Positions 40,648-50,350 of a stretch of DNA of 52,160 nucleotides are shown here, in pieces. The translations under genes and the position numbers were made by a program. This DNA comes from a virus, in IMG/VR virus record IMGVR_UViG_3300033153_005795, positions 1 to 52,160 of that record; one strand, written 5' to 3'. The notes under the pieces were generated by a model. That model did no database searches. It saw nothing but the letters and a program-made list of their open reading frames with translations, and had not been told where the DNA came from. The stretch's first letter is position 1. The number at the start of each line of letters is the position of its first letter.

Positions 40648-41040
40648 CTATATCAACTCCTCACCACGTGCCAACGCCGGGCCTGTGGTTCCAAGCAGTT
40701 GATTGATAAGCCCCTGCCTTGTCATCTGTTCTTCTCTCTGCGTACTGGTCAGCATCATTTGTGCCATCAGATCCTCCGGTGTCATCTTTCCCATAGCTTC
40801 CGTCTGTACACCTGTTGTGGCCTTCGCTCGTGCTGCTCCGTGTGCAGCCTGATACGCAAGGTATAACGCAATCAGAGGCAACCCAACTTTTGCTGCTCTG
40901 CTTCCGAAAAAGCTTTTTATGCCTCCTATGCCTGTTGTGGTTTTGACTCTGCTCACTGTTGCCTTCACTTGTTGTGTTCTCCTGGCTGCTCTGGCTGCTC
41001 TGGCTTTAGCGGCTGCTCTTCTTTGTGCTTCTGTTGACAT
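40648..41040 (-). CDS. Late protein with basic Ala-rich N-terminus
   Basis: 130 residues. Ala/Arg-rich helix at the start (QRRAAAKARAARAARRTQQ), one hydrophobic stretch (VGLPLIALYLAYQAA) and a Met/Gln-rich helical end. It is likely a small internal virion protein in the run of ejection-type genes. Confidence 0.55.
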   Translation of the reverse strand: MSTEAQRRAAAKARAARAARRTQQVKATVSRVKTTTGIGGIKSFFGSRAAKVGLPLIALYLAYQAAHGAARAKATTGVQTEAMGKMTPEDLMAQMMLTSTQREEQMTRQGLINQLLGTTGPALARGEELI

Positions 41041-41051
41041 TTATACCTCCT

Positions 41052-41468
41052 TTATCTCCTCAACATCCCGACCAGCGATGTAGATGGCCCCGCAGAAGAG
41101 GGCAAAAATACCTGACGACGCTGTTGCATAAGCGAATTGACAAGACTTGTCATCATTGCATCACGAGCTACTTTTGATTGCGTTAGTAGATTTAGCAGGT
41201 TCATTCTGCGTGCTTCGCTCCGCTCTGTAGTACGAGATTTCAACATCTGCTCCAGCATCTTATCTGCACGAGCCCTCGATTCCTTTGTCATCATTCGCAT
41301 TGCTTCAAATTGTTTCTGCTGCAGACCTAATTTTGCACGCTCTAATGAGAGCTGTGCTTTTTCTCCTGCCGGCAGAAACCATTCACCGAGCGGCAACCGT
41401 TCTATAATCTGCGGGGCACCAAAAAGGATAGCCCCCCACAACAACGCATCGTCTATACCTAATGCCAT
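41052..41468 (-). CDS. Helical internal virion protein (tentative)
   Basis: 138 residues. A hydrophobic N-terminus (GIDDALLWGAILFGAP) is followed by a long basic helix (EKAQLSLERAKLGLQQKQF; RARADKMLEQMLKSR). Located between two other internal-protein candidates; function inferred from position only. Confidence 0.5.
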   Translation of the reverse strand: MALGIDDALLWGAILFGAPQIIERLPLGEWFLPAGEKAQLSLERAKLGLQQKQFEAMRMMTKESRARADKMLEQMLKSRTTERSEARRMNLLNLLTQSKVARDAMMTSLVNSLMQQRRQVFLPSSAGPSTSLVGMLRR

Positions 41469-41485
41469 TTTCTTTTACTCTCCTT

Positions 41486-42844
41486 TTACTCTTCGCCAAA
41501 TATACTGTACAATCCCTGGTTGTGCTGCTGGAGGAACTTCTGTACACCAGGCGACTCGTTTTCCATTTTACTATCAGGAATAATCCCGAAAACTTTACGG
41601 GTATTCATAAGATCATCAAGGATAGCATCCCAGCCGTCTTCTCCCCCACCCATAGCCTGGGCAAGAGCGTTCCATTCTGCCTGTGGTGTTACCCCATCCG
41701 CAACATTGATGGCGTGTCCCACGAGACTGCCAACCGTTTCGCCGGTTTCCGCTCCCTTCCGGCGAATAGGCAGCGTGCTATTTTTCAGCTTATCCAGCGT
41801 ATTCTCCATTTTTATCAGCTGCTGTACCCCATAGTTCAATGCCTTGGTTTTCATCCCCTCCGAAGTAGGCATCGTTATCTTTTTTCGGGGAGGCACAAGC
41901 GGAATCAACGCTGCTTTCTCAAAACCAAGAGCACTTAATAGTCTTTCCCTGACTCCGGTACGTGGAAGAATACGAGTCTCCTCTTGAGGTTTGCCTTCCA
42001 GTTCTGTCAGCTCTTCCTGTGCTTTCGTTTTAAGCGCTTCTATAATAGCTTTTGCTTTAAGAATATCGCCGGAAGAAACACGCCCTTCTGCCACATGTCT
42101 TTGAAGGGCTGCCTCATCTGTTATCAATTTCATTGTTAAAGGCAACTGCATACGTGAAGCAGCGTCATTGAATGCTTTTTCCAGTTCATCTCCCCATACT
42201 TGTCCTTTGAATAGGTTCAGATGCTCAAAAGAAGCACGTGCATTTTCTTCTGCTCTCTTCTGCATAACTTGTGCCTGTTCTGCTTCCTTGCCGCTATCTA
42301 TAAGAGCGGTCTTTATTTTCTCGGTGGCAGTCTGCCCTTTCCTTAATCGCCGGAGCTGCTTTATACCGTAAGTCATTGTATCGTGAGCTATCTGTGCTTC
42401 TACTAACTGTCGTGCACGTTCGAGAGCTTGTCTGTTCTGTTCAATTTCGTTCACCCGCTGCCAGTCCTTTGTTGACTGTGCATCGTTATATTCTCTTTCC
42501 AGACGTGCCTGCTCTGCCTGAAAAGCCTGGTTGCTTTCCTGCAATTTTTCCCGAAGTGCTCTGTCCTCTCTGCTGGCTCTTTCTCGCTCGGCCAGTGCTC
42601 TATCCATCGCTTCTGTCTGCATCGCTGCAATCTTCTCTCGTGATTCAGTACCCATTCGTGTAGTTGCGAGCTGTGTTGCCGATCCAAGCCTCGCCATTTC
42701 CGCCTCGTGTTGACGCTGTATAGCCGCACGCATCGCTTCTGCCATACGATTATGCCTTTCAGCCAACCTTCCAGCCACTGCCGGTTGCGGACTGACACCC
42801 CTTACAATATTACTTTTCGCCTGTCCTGCTCCTGTTATTGCCAT
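41486..42844 (-). CDS. Coiled-coil internal virion protein
   Basis: 452 residues, almost wholly coiled coil from residue about 25 to 220 (ERASREDRALREKLQESN; QARLEREYNDAQST), then a more globular end. Similar proteins precede the giant core protein in podovirus late operons and form the inner core with it. Confidence 0.6.
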   Translation of the reverse strand: MAITGAGQAKSNIVRGVSPQPAVAGRLAERHNRMAEAMRAAIQRQHEAEMARLGSATQLATTRMGTESREKIAAMQTEAMDRALAERERASREDRALREKLQESNQAFQAEQARLEREYNDAQSTKDWQRVNEIEQNRQALERARQLVEAQIAHDTMTYGIKQLRRLRKGQTATEKIKTALIDSGKEAEQAQVMQKRAEENARASFEHLNLFKGQVWGDELEKAFNDAASRMQLPLTMKLITDEAALQRHVAEGRVSSGDILKAKAIIEALKTKAQEELTELEGKPQEETRILPRTGVRERLLSALGFEKAALIPLVPPRKKITMPTSEGMKTKALNYGVQQLIKMENTLDKLKNSTLPIRRKGAETGETVGSLVGHAINVADGVTPQAEWNALAQAMGGGEDGWDAILDDLMNTRKVFGIIPDSKMENESPGVQKFLQQHNQGLYSIFGEE

Positions 42845-42856
42845 ATGCCGCCACTC

Positions 42857-44050
42857 CTACGGAAATAAAAGATCCGAAATCGCTGTCATCAATGGAGCAA
42901 CATCCACCTTGAACGAAGGTGCTTCCTCCATTGCAACTGCCAGATTCTCCAATGCTGTCCCCTTCAATTGCTCCGCCGCCAGATTAAATTGTGCTAATTG
43001 CAACGAATATTGCTGGGCTGCCTGTGCCATATACCGCATAGTTTCTACGTGCTGCTGTTCCTGGAAGCTGGTGTACATATCTGCCTTCCATTGAGCTTCC
43101 GTAGTCGCATTCATATATGCCAGGTTCTGCTGTTCCGCCAGTTTCCGGTACGCCCCCACAATCCCGCTCTGGGCCGCTGCAAGAGCCTGTTGTTTCTGTG
43201 CCCGTATCTGCCGGAATTCAGCACTATCCACACCATATCTTTCTGCTGTCTGCCGCTCCGCTGCCCCCAGTGTTCCTGCAACCGCATACGCCGCTGCCTG
43301 GAGATCGTGAGCTTTTGCAAAATCCCGTCCCTCTGCAATAGACCGATTCACTTCATCCAGCCGCTGTAGTGTGGCTAATCCTCGCTGCCGAGACTCCTTT
43401 ACATATTCATCGGCCTTATCCACCGCTGCCTGCCACGCCGCCGAAGCATTACCGTATTGTTCAGCCGCCTGTGCTTGGGCCTCCTCCACACCCCTTAATC
43501 GCTGTTCCGTGGTTGCCCCTCTCAACCGCATCGCTTCTGCAGCCGTTTCGGCCTGCCGCTCCATCGCCTCCCGCTCACTCTGATAATCCCTAATCAAAGC
43601 CTGGTATATCCCTTCCTCTGCTCCGGATGGCCCTTGTGGTCTGGTACCAAATACCTGGTAGCGTTCACCGCCCGGACCCTGCAAACGACCCGACATCCCC
43701 TGGGCGAATGCCTGCTGTGTCCAGGAGGGTAAGCTGGCCAACCACAGATCCCGCAAGCTCCTCGGCAGCTCCACATTACCTTCCGGGGTTACTCTTGGAG
43801 TAGTTCCTGTACTTATTTGCCTTGGGCGTATGTATTCTGCCCAATCCCACGTTGGATTCAGAGCAGCCGTAGTGTGCCACCAAGAAGGTAAATAATGTCT
43901 CACCTGCATTGTGCCAGGCTGTGCGGTTGCTGTTACTCTGGGGCCGCCGACTGTGCCTATTCTCGAAGCCGTCTGCTGGACTGCTCGTTGAAGAGCTTCG
44001 TAATCTATTCCACCCTGTGGATTAAGAAAAGTATTTGCTGATATAGCCAT
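42857..44050 (-). CDS. Coiled-coil internal virion protein
   Basis: 397 residues. The N-terminal 150 residues are Pro/Trp-rich and structured (HYLPSWWHTTAALNPTW). The rest is an Ala/Gln/Glu-rich coiled coil (EEAQAQAAEQYGNASAAWQA). A strong promoter-like sequence lies just upstream (44086-44114), so the internal-protein genes may have an extra transcription start. Confidence 0.6.
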   Translation of the reverse strand: MAISANTFLNPQGGIDYEALQRAVQQTASRIGTVGGPRVTATAQPGTMQVRHYLPSWWHTTAALNPTWDWAEYIRPRQISTGTTPRVTPEGNVELPRSLRDLWLASLPSWTQQAFAQGMSGRLQGPGGERYQVFGTRPQGPSGAEEGIYQALIRDYQSEREAMERQAETAAEAMRLRGATTEQRLRGVEEAQAQAAEQYGNASAAWQAAVDKADEYVKESRQRGLATLQRLDEVNRSIAEGRDFAKAHDLQAAAYAVAGTLGAAERQTAERYGVDSAEFRQIRAQKQQALAAAQSGIVGAYRKLAEQQNLAYMNATTEAQWKADMYTSFQEQQHVETMRYMAQAAQQYSLQLAQFNLAAEQLKGTALENLAVAMEEAPSFKVDVAPLMTAISDLLFP

Positions 44051-44085
44051 AATCGATATACCTACCTATCTGCCACCTATTCATC

Positions 44086-44114
44086 AAAATATCAGATTTC
44101 TCGTTATCTGTCAA
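44086..44114 (-). promoter_or_regulatory. Promoter-like site ahead of the internal-protein genes
   Basis: On the minus strand, TTGACA (44114-44109), a 17-base spacer, then TATTTT (44091-44086), in the 75-base gap before the 44050 gene. The -10 matches at four of six positions. Confidence 0.5.
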
Positions 44115-44125
44115 GTTAAACTGGA

Positions 44126-46777
44126 TTAAACCGCATTTCTACTGCTCGACATCGTTACTCCAACCTCTACATTCGTTAATTCAAACGAAACCCCACAGGA
44201 AATCTGCTCAATATATGGTTCTACTTTTATTCCGTCCACCGATATGTAGCCCCAGGAATCTGCGGGGTTTTCGTCTATGTCAACAGTATCTGTTGCGTTT
44301 GTCCCACTTTCTACGGACGAACCCCCGTTCCTGTATGCCCCAACCCGCCAGAAATCGTTGACATTATTTGTAAATCCACTGGTCTTCTGAACTTCTATTC
44401 CGACCGACGTTACCAGCGTTCTACGAAATTCATCCTGCGGGGCATCAGGATCACGAATCGGCCACAACCGAACCCCAACCGGAACAGGACTGATTGCATA
44501 AGTATCCCCTACAGCAATGGAGTTTGGGAAACCAGACACAAAACTAATCGTATGTGCCCCAACATCCACATTGCTTATTTCCCGTGCCAACCCTGCATTA
44601 TCACCTCCGGTCATATACACAAGAGTTCCTACCATATCTGCGTGAAAGGTAGCATTACTATCCACAAGCGTGCTTCCGGCGGAAGTCGCAGTTCCATTCA
44701 GGGTATATGAACTATCCAATCCCCACATCGTACCGCTGCCACTTTCATCCAGATCCGGTGAAACAATCAGCCCCGTTGCAGTTATAAAGTATCCTCTTGT
44801 TTTCTTTCCATCCGATATATCCGGCCCTTGGGTGCAGGCCACAAAGTTTGCCCCTTTCAACATATTTACCACGTGGCTGCTGTGCCAGATTATCAACACC
44901 TCGTTTGCAGAAGGATTGAGAAAGAAAGAAGCATTCAATCCCGCATCGTAGCAGCTCCACACATCATCCAAGTCTGATACCCAGTCATCACTCAACAGCC
45001 TGTCCGCCGTGCTTACCTGGCCCATATTACCATCGCTTGCATTCAGCATTACGAGCGTGCTGCCAACAATCATAAACAGACTGTTGCCTACTGCGTGTGC
45101 TGCTTGCTTCCCCGTCAGCCCTCTTCCACGGTGCAGCTCCTGGTATTGTATAGGTTTGCCACGTGCTGATTTATACGCATACAGCACCGAATTCGTTTTC
45201 AAAACAAACAGCGAATCACCCGCCGGAACCAAGCGAATTGCTCTCCCCTCTTCGTTTGTACCACGGCGTCTATTATATGTCGAAAAGTATTCAGCAGATA
45301 TATGCTCCGCACTACTATGCAGAATATCGTATGGATTACTGGAGCTTTGGGCATCCGCCATAAACGTAAGCCCCTGATACCTGCATATCGTACCGGACTG
45401 TGGAGGGGCTGTAACAATATCCCTTTCCGCATCGTACATCGTTTGGAACGGCAGTGCATCATCGGGTATCTTTCCAAGGCTGACCTGCAGGCTATCCCAC
45501 GCCCCGGATGTAGCCCAATTACCCGTCTCCGAGATTTCCTGCTCCAGGAACAATAGTGCTCCTGTTTGCCCCAATGCTCCTGAACCAATATCGATAGACC
45601 TGAATACCTGCACGGTATCGAACAGTGCATCGAAATCAGCATACGCCTTATCCGCCACTACCGCCGTATTATCAGGAAAATCCAGCACAACTTTGCATTG
45701 CTCCTCTGGATCCTCTGTTGCTTCGCCTCCTCCTGTCAACGTGCTACCACTGACCGAGATGTCATCGGTATTACTTCCTGTCTCCGACTTACTGATACCA
45801 TACGCATTTGCATCAGAACCACGTGCCTTCGCCTCCAGCAACACGGATGCCGTCTGTGCTTTCGCTGTTACATCCGCCTGACTATCTCCGTTAATAGCAT
45901 CAGCGAGAGCTTGTGCGTGTTCCAGTATCGTAGTAAGTCCCGTTATATTGATAGCTACATCACCTGTGATACTCGAATCATTATCCGCTTCATATACCCG
46001 CCCATTGATAGTAATCGTATCTCCATCCACGAACAGCCCACTATCTCCGCCAGCCGAATTGAAATAAACACTTCCAGTTGCCTTGGTCGTTTTCATTATA
46101 TCCATATACACCGTCAGGACGCTGCTCATAGCACTGTATATTCCCCTCTTCGAGTCGTAGAACCTCCACGCTACCTGGAATACACCGTTGCCCCGCAGAT
46201 GGTAATCCGTATCCGTAGATTGCACACCATTATCCTGCAGTGCTCCAAGTTCTGCAGTAAAAGCACCTGGGCCCATATTAACCGCCTGAAGGGCGCTGCC
46301 GTCCCAGTACACAGTTTTTGGGGATTTACCTTCGATACATACGAACAGATAGCCACGATCCGTCTCACAGTCCATCTCTACAGTATTCGTGATTCCAGAT
46401 GTACCGCCTGTCCAGAGTGTTTTTTGTGCCCACGTGCCCCCGTTATCCAGGGTGTAAATCAAATCAACCTGTTCGTTGTCGTTATCGTCGTCGCTATCCC
46501 ACCGCACCACAAAGCCCCGATAGAAGCTCGATGTGCCCCGTTTCTGGAATACTACGTGTTTCACGAACGACGGCCCATCATAGGCATCTATATCTCCTAT
46601 GACCGTGTCGAGGTCGAGTACCTCCTTCATTCCATAGAACTTATGCAGGCAGTTCATAAACCGGCCATCACATCCCCAGACATCTCCCATAGTACCTGCG
46701 GGGCACTGGGTCGATGGAACTGATTTATTCATAATCGGCCCACGAATTGCGTACGATATGTAATCTCTACTTTGCAT
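44126..46777 (-). CDS. Tail nozzle / tail tubular protein B-like
   Basis: 883 residues, predominantly beta. It opens PSTQCPAGTMGDVWGCDG and then NCLHKFYGMKEVLDLDTV, contains repeated short beta motifs (FVVRWDSDDDN, YLFVCIEGK) and loops such as SDDWVSDLDDVWSCY, and lies between the fibre genes and the internal proteins, the place of the T7 gp12/P22 gp10-type nozzle. It would form the hexameric tail tip through which DNA passes. Confidence 0.7.
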   Translation of the reverse strand: MQSRDYISYAIRGPIMNKSVPSTQCPAGTMGDVWGCDGRFMNCLHKFYGMKEVLDLDTVIGDIDAYDGPSFVKHVVFQKRGTSSFYRGFVVRWDSDDDNDNEQVDLIYTLDNGGTWAQKTLWTGGTSGITNTVEMDCETDRGYLFVCIEGKSPKTVYWDGSALQAVNMGPGAFTAELGALQDNGVQSTDTDYHLRGNGVFQVAWRFYDSKRGIYSAMSSVLTVYMDIMKTTKATGSVYFNSAGGDSGLFVDGDTITINGRVYEADNDSSITGDVAINITGLTTILEHAQALADAINGDSQADVTAKAQTASVLLEAKARGSDANAYGISKSETGSNTDDISVSGSTLTGGGEATEDPEEQCKVVLDFPDNTAVVADKAYADFDALFDTVQVFRSIDIGSGALGQTGALLFLEQEISETGNWATSGAWDSLQVSLGKIPDDALPFQTMYDAERDIVTAPPQSGTICRYQGLTFMADAQSSSNPYDILHSSAEHISAEYFSTYNRRRGTNEEGRAIRLVPAGDSLFVLKTNSVLYAYKSARGKPIQYQELHRGRGLTGKQAAHAVGNSLFMIVGSTLVMLNASDGNMGQVSTADRLLSDDWVSDLDDVWSCYDAGLNASFFLNPSANEVLIIWHSSHVVNMLKGANFVACTQGPDISDGKKTRGYFITATGLIVSPDLDESGSGTMWGLDSSYTLNGTATSAGSTLVDSNATFHADMVGTLVYMTGGDNAGLAREISNVDVGAHTISFVSGFPNSIAVGDTYAISPVPVGVRLWPIRDPDAPQDEFRRTLVTSVGIEVQKTSGFTNNVNDFWRVGAYRNGGSSVESGTNATDTVDIDENPADSWGYISVDGIKVEPYIEQISCGVSFELTNVEVGVTMSSSRNAV

Positions 46778-47066
46778 TGTTCACTTTATCCTCCAGAGCT
46801 GCTAACCTATCCTGTATGTCCTGCCATTCGGCTGCTGAAATCGAGACAGGTGGCGGTGGCAGTTGTGCTTTTCTGGCTGCTATTTCATCCGCCGAACGAT
46901 TTACAATCTTTTTTTCTACAATCTTCTGCGTAACATCGTTTGCCCTGCCTACCTTAACTTCTTCGTCCTCGCTGGTTACCTGAAGCTGCAGATCTGACGG
47001 CGGACATACTCCTGTCCTCAATATCTTCCCTGTAACCTTATTATAGAGAATATAAGGTACCGTCAT
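46767..47066 (-). CDS. Small tail-fibre-associated protein
   Basis: 99 residues, opening VPYILYNKVTGKILRTGVCP, with a VGRANDVTQKIVEKKIVN stretch; this N-terminal Y-x-x-Y-x-x-x-T-G...G module is common in small proteins next to phage tail fibres. The C-terminus is helical. It overlaps the nozzle gene by 11 bases and the fibre stop by one. Confidence 0.6.
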   Translation of the reverse strand: MTVPYILYNKVTGKILRTGVCPPSDLQLQVTSEDEEVKVGRANDVTQKIVEKKIVNRSADEIAARKAQLPPPPVSISAAEWQDIQDRLAALEDKVNNAK

Positions 47067-49426
47067 TATTTCTTAATCTCCATTGCCGACAAAAACCTAT
47101 CCTGAACAGCTATACCACTAAAAGCATCCCCCGCTTTTGCTTGTAGATAATAAGTAGTAGCCCCTGATGAAGTCGGTAGAGAAATCATCACTCTGTTTCC
47201 TGTGCCGCTATCTGCAACTGCAATATAACCAGGAAGTTCTGTACTATAAATAACATCTGTCCAACTATTATCTGCCGGGGTAGTCTGCAGTTCCCAATCT
47301 ATACCATTTGCAGAGGTCATAACACGTTGTCCGGTTCCGCTCTCGGCTACTGCTACAAATTTCCCGCCTCCGTACGTTATAGAAGTCCAATTGTAAGCGG
47401 CTGCGGGTGTACGAAGAGTCCAAGTATAACCATTAGGTGAAGTCATAACACAGCCATCCCCTACTGCTACAAACAATCCTGCCCCATAGGCGACATCTCT
47501 CCAGTTATTGTCTGCCGCCGAATCTCCTAAATACCAATCTATACCATTATAAGAATACGCAACACGATGACCAGATTCACCATGACCTACAGCGAGAAAT
47601 TTATTGTAGCCATAGGTTATCCCGTTCCAATAAGAACCTCCTGTATCCCTTAATGTCCACGTAATACCATCTGAAGAAGTTATAACGTCGTCAACAGCAG
47701 TATGTACCTCTCGTATTGCTACAAATTTACCTTTACCATAGGCAATTGCCCGAACATAATTATATCCTATTGAATAGCTTGTCCAGTTAATACCGTCAGT
47801 AGAAACCATCGAACGGTTATCTGATACCGCAACAAATTTGCTGGCTCCATCCCCATATACAACATCAAGCCAGCCATAATTGGGTATGCTCGTACGAATT
47901 GTCCAGGTTTCTCCGTCTGGAGAAGTCATAACACGATTGCCAGATCCAGTATTAGCCACAGCTACAAATAATCCTGCTCCGTAAGCAATTGCCTGCCAAT
48001 CATTATCCGCAGCACTATTCTGAAGTGTCCAGTCAATACCAAATTCACCGCTGTCAATATAATGAAAAGCAAAAAATTGATTAGCCGGTGCATAGTGGCT
48101 ATCTGGATAGTCCCAGATGACATCACTATTTTCTGTCCCATTCCTTGTTAATCTGACATAGTGAGCATAGACAAGAGGAAATAGACCAAAATCCAATTTA
48201 ACAGGACTACCACTCAATGTTATTGTAAGACTTTGTACTGTGGTCCAGAAAAATTCGTAGGTACCAATACTATCCCCTGTATATGCACTGATCAAACTTG
48301 TTGTGGCATTATCAGCGATTTTAGTTGTGCCGACTTCGAGCTCACCTATTGTAGCACTTGTGATTGCTGCATCTGCAATAATCGCCGATGCTGCCGTGAT
48401 GGTTCCCGTAGCCATTTCGTTGGCGGTAATCGTGGCTGCTGCAATCTCGTTGGCTGTAATCGTATTCGCCGCAATCTGGTCAGCAGTAATAGAATGTGTA
48501 TAAATCCTCCCTCCATCTATAAAAGTAAGATCATTGGTATGGCTCCAATCGGAAAGAACCGTTGAGCCAGCAATCAAGATCTTACCTGCTTCCACCAGCG
48601 TTGTTGCGTGTGCATTGATACCATTGGTTATTGTATCAGCATCAGTGGCATCGGCTACGACAATACGACCCGTGGTGCCATCCAGTCCTGCTACAGCTAT
48701 CTTCAGGGCCGTTATAGCATCATCCTCAATATCTCCGGTGGCCGCATTGCGTGGAGTCGCACTCGCACCTGCCGAGAAATCGGACTTGTTAGCCAGATGA
48801 TCAACTGCTTTCACCCAGTAATACTGTACCTGACTACCTGTAAGATTACCATCCACAAACACGTTAGTCATCGCAATAGCAATACGAGTAGCTGTTCCAC
48901 TATCGTTAATTGTATTCCTATAGACCTCGTAATGATCGAGGTCGGTTTCCGTGTTAGCATTCCAGTCCAGCCTGTTATATTGAATTCCCCCTGTTGCTGT
49001 CAGTCCCGTGGGTGCAGCAGGAGTTTCCCCATCATCCAGTAGCCTTCCAGGAACTCCTATACCGCTGGTAATAGTAGTCAAAGATGGTCCTATTCCCGCT
49101 GGCCCAGGAGGTCCCGGTGGCCCAGGAGGCCCAATCAATCCCTCGAAATAATAGTTATAGGTGTTCTGCTGCCCCGCAGATAGCGTGGACATAACCGATG
49201 AAAGAAGCTGGCTTTCCTTGCTCGGAGCCTCGATTGATACCCCGTAGTTCTCTGGCATTATCGTTTGGTAGTTACGTGTAAGACTGCTGTTGCCCCACGG
49301 TATAATCATACCACGGGCGTCGATAGTAGTACTTTTGTCGATTGCAGGCAGAAACTCTCCTTGCAATACAGGGGCCGGAACTCCTATATCTCCATCACTT
49401 CTGGCATCTGTAAATACATCGGCCAT
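47066..49426 (-). CDS. Tail fibre: collagen-like, fibronectin III and seven-blade propeller
   Basis: 786 residues. An N-terminal attachment part (1-95) is followed by a short collagen-like GPPGPPGPPGPAG, then a fibronectin type III domain (AAPTGLTATGG to SDFSAGASATP, about 130-225) and a triple-helical repeat region of ITANEIAAATITANEMATGT type. The C-terminal 330 residues comprise seven repeats of about 40 residues with V-x-Y-G-x-x-x-F-V-A-V and S-x-D/N-G-x-x-W boxes (for example TSPDGETW, SSDGITW, TSANGIDW): a BNR/Asp-box-like beta-propeller. It is probably a receptor-binding fibre, distinct from the beta-helix spike. Confidence 0.8.
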   Translation of the reverse strand: MADVFTDARSDGDIGVPAPVLQGEFLPAIDKSTTIDARGMIIPWGNSSLTRNYQTIMPENYGVSIEAPSKESQLLSSVMSTLSAGQQNTYNYYFEGLIGPPGPPGPPGPAGIGPSLTTITSGIGVPGRLLDDGETPAAPTGLTATGGIQYNRLDWNANTETDLDHYEVYRNTINDSGTATRIAIAMTNVFVDGNLTGSQVQYYWVKAVDHLANKSDFSAGASATPRNAATGDIEDDAITALKIAVAGLDGTTGRIVVADATDADTITNGINAHATTLVEAGKILIAGSTVLSDWSHTNDLTFIDGGRIYTHSITADQIAANTITANEIAAATITANEMATGTITAASAIIADAAITSATIGELEVGTTKIADNATTSLISAYTGDSIGTYEFFWTTVQSLTITLSGSPVKLDFGLFPLVYAHYVRLTRNGTENSDVIWDYPDSHYAPANQFFAFHYIDSGEFGIDWTLQNSAADNDWQAIAYGAGLFVAVANTGSGNRVMTSPDGETWTIRTSIPNYGWLDVVYGDGASKFVAVSDNRSMVSTDGINWTSYSIGYNYVRAIAYGKGKFVAIREVHTAVDDVITSSDGITWTLRDTGGSYWNGITYGYNKFLAVGHGESGHRVAYSYNGIDWYLGDSAADNNWRDVAYGAGLFVAVGDGCVMTSPNGYTWTLRTPAAAYNWTSITYGGGKFVAVAESGTGQRVMTSANGIDWELQTTPADNSWTDVIYSTELPGYIAVADSGTGNRVMISLPTSSGATTYYLQAKAGDAFSGIAVQDRFLSAMEIKK

Positions 49427-49431
49427 TTTAT

Positions 49432-50343
49432 CTACCTACCTATCCTTCTGTACCGGCGGTTGTCGTAGTTATCCCCGGCGGTTTTAGGTGCATTTTGCAA
49501 AACCGAATAATATGCGTTTAATCGCAGATTTCGTAATTGATTTCGATATACTTTCAGGATGGAATTAGCTCTTCGTGTGTTCCCCTCGATACTTGCAATA
49601 GTATAGGCAGTATAGAGGGAAACTATAGTATCCAATCCTTTGTTGATTGCAGGGGCTATCTCGTAATATATCGAACCATCGTCGGTTGTAGGAACCGGAT
49701 CCAGTGCAACATCCAGTGTGGCTACACGGGTAGAAACATCGTATGCACTGATAGTCCGTTCCTGGATATAGTTGCCCGTAACGGTCGAGCCATCCACGTC
49801 TATTATTCTAAATATCGAACCCACGTAACCGCTAACGTGTGTATCCAGCGTGCCCGCATTAGGAGATGCCCCAAACGTAACTTCATCACCACCCGAATTT
49901 ATTGTGCAGGTTCCTTCGTGAAGGCGTGCTGTACCGGATGGGATATATTCGACCACAATCTCCGTACCTGTGGGCAGTGAATCGTCGGTCTGTGTATGCA
50001 GCGTATGACCTTCAACCCATACAAATCGCCCGTACGGATTGAAACGGCTCCTGGAATCATAGAAACACTTGGTACCCTGGGAGGTTTCCTGATAAATAGC
50101 ATAGATAGAACCAATCGTGTGAGGCAGTGCATATTGATGCGTACCGCTGGCAATGGTTACGGTTATCCTGCCCACTACAGGCGTTTTAGTATTACGATTT
50201 ATTTCTGCCAAAATCAGTGCATACGAACTCTCCAGCAGATCAATCACAACCGAATCTGTATATTTTGCGTTGATTGACGGTTCATCCACAGCCGTCCGGG
50301 CCAAAGCTATCGCCCGTGTCAGAAAACTATTATCGTAGCTCAT
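49432..50343 (-). CDS. Head-tail adaptor/tail protein, copy B of tandem pair
   Basis: 303 residues from the ATG at 50343 (AGGAGG 13 bases upstream). It is clearly homologous to the last 300 residues of the next gene (50351-51604): EINRNTKTPVVGRITVTI versus EINRNTKTPVVGRTNLTI, RSRFNPYGRFVWVEG versus RSRFNPLGRYVWIEG, NLRLNAYYSVLQNAPK versus NLRLSGYYSLLQSAPQ. The size and position resemble a tail tubular protein A/adaptor. Confidence 0.65.
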   Translation of the reverse strand: MSYDNSFLTRAIALARTAVDEPSINAKYTDSVVIDLLESSYALILAEINRNTKTPVVGRITVTIASGTHQYALPHTIGSIYAIYQETSQGTKCFYDSRSRFNPYGRFVWVEGHTLHTQTDDSLPTGTEIVVEYIPSGTARLHEGTCTINSGGDEVTFGASPNAGTLDTHVSGYVGSIFRIIDVDGSTVTGNYIQERTISAYDVSTRVATLDVALDPVPTTDDGSIYYEIAPAINKGLDTIVSLYTAYTIASIEGNTRRANSILKVYRNQLRNLRLNAYYSVLQNAPKTAGDNYDNRRYRRIGR

Positions 50344-50350
50344 ATCTCTA

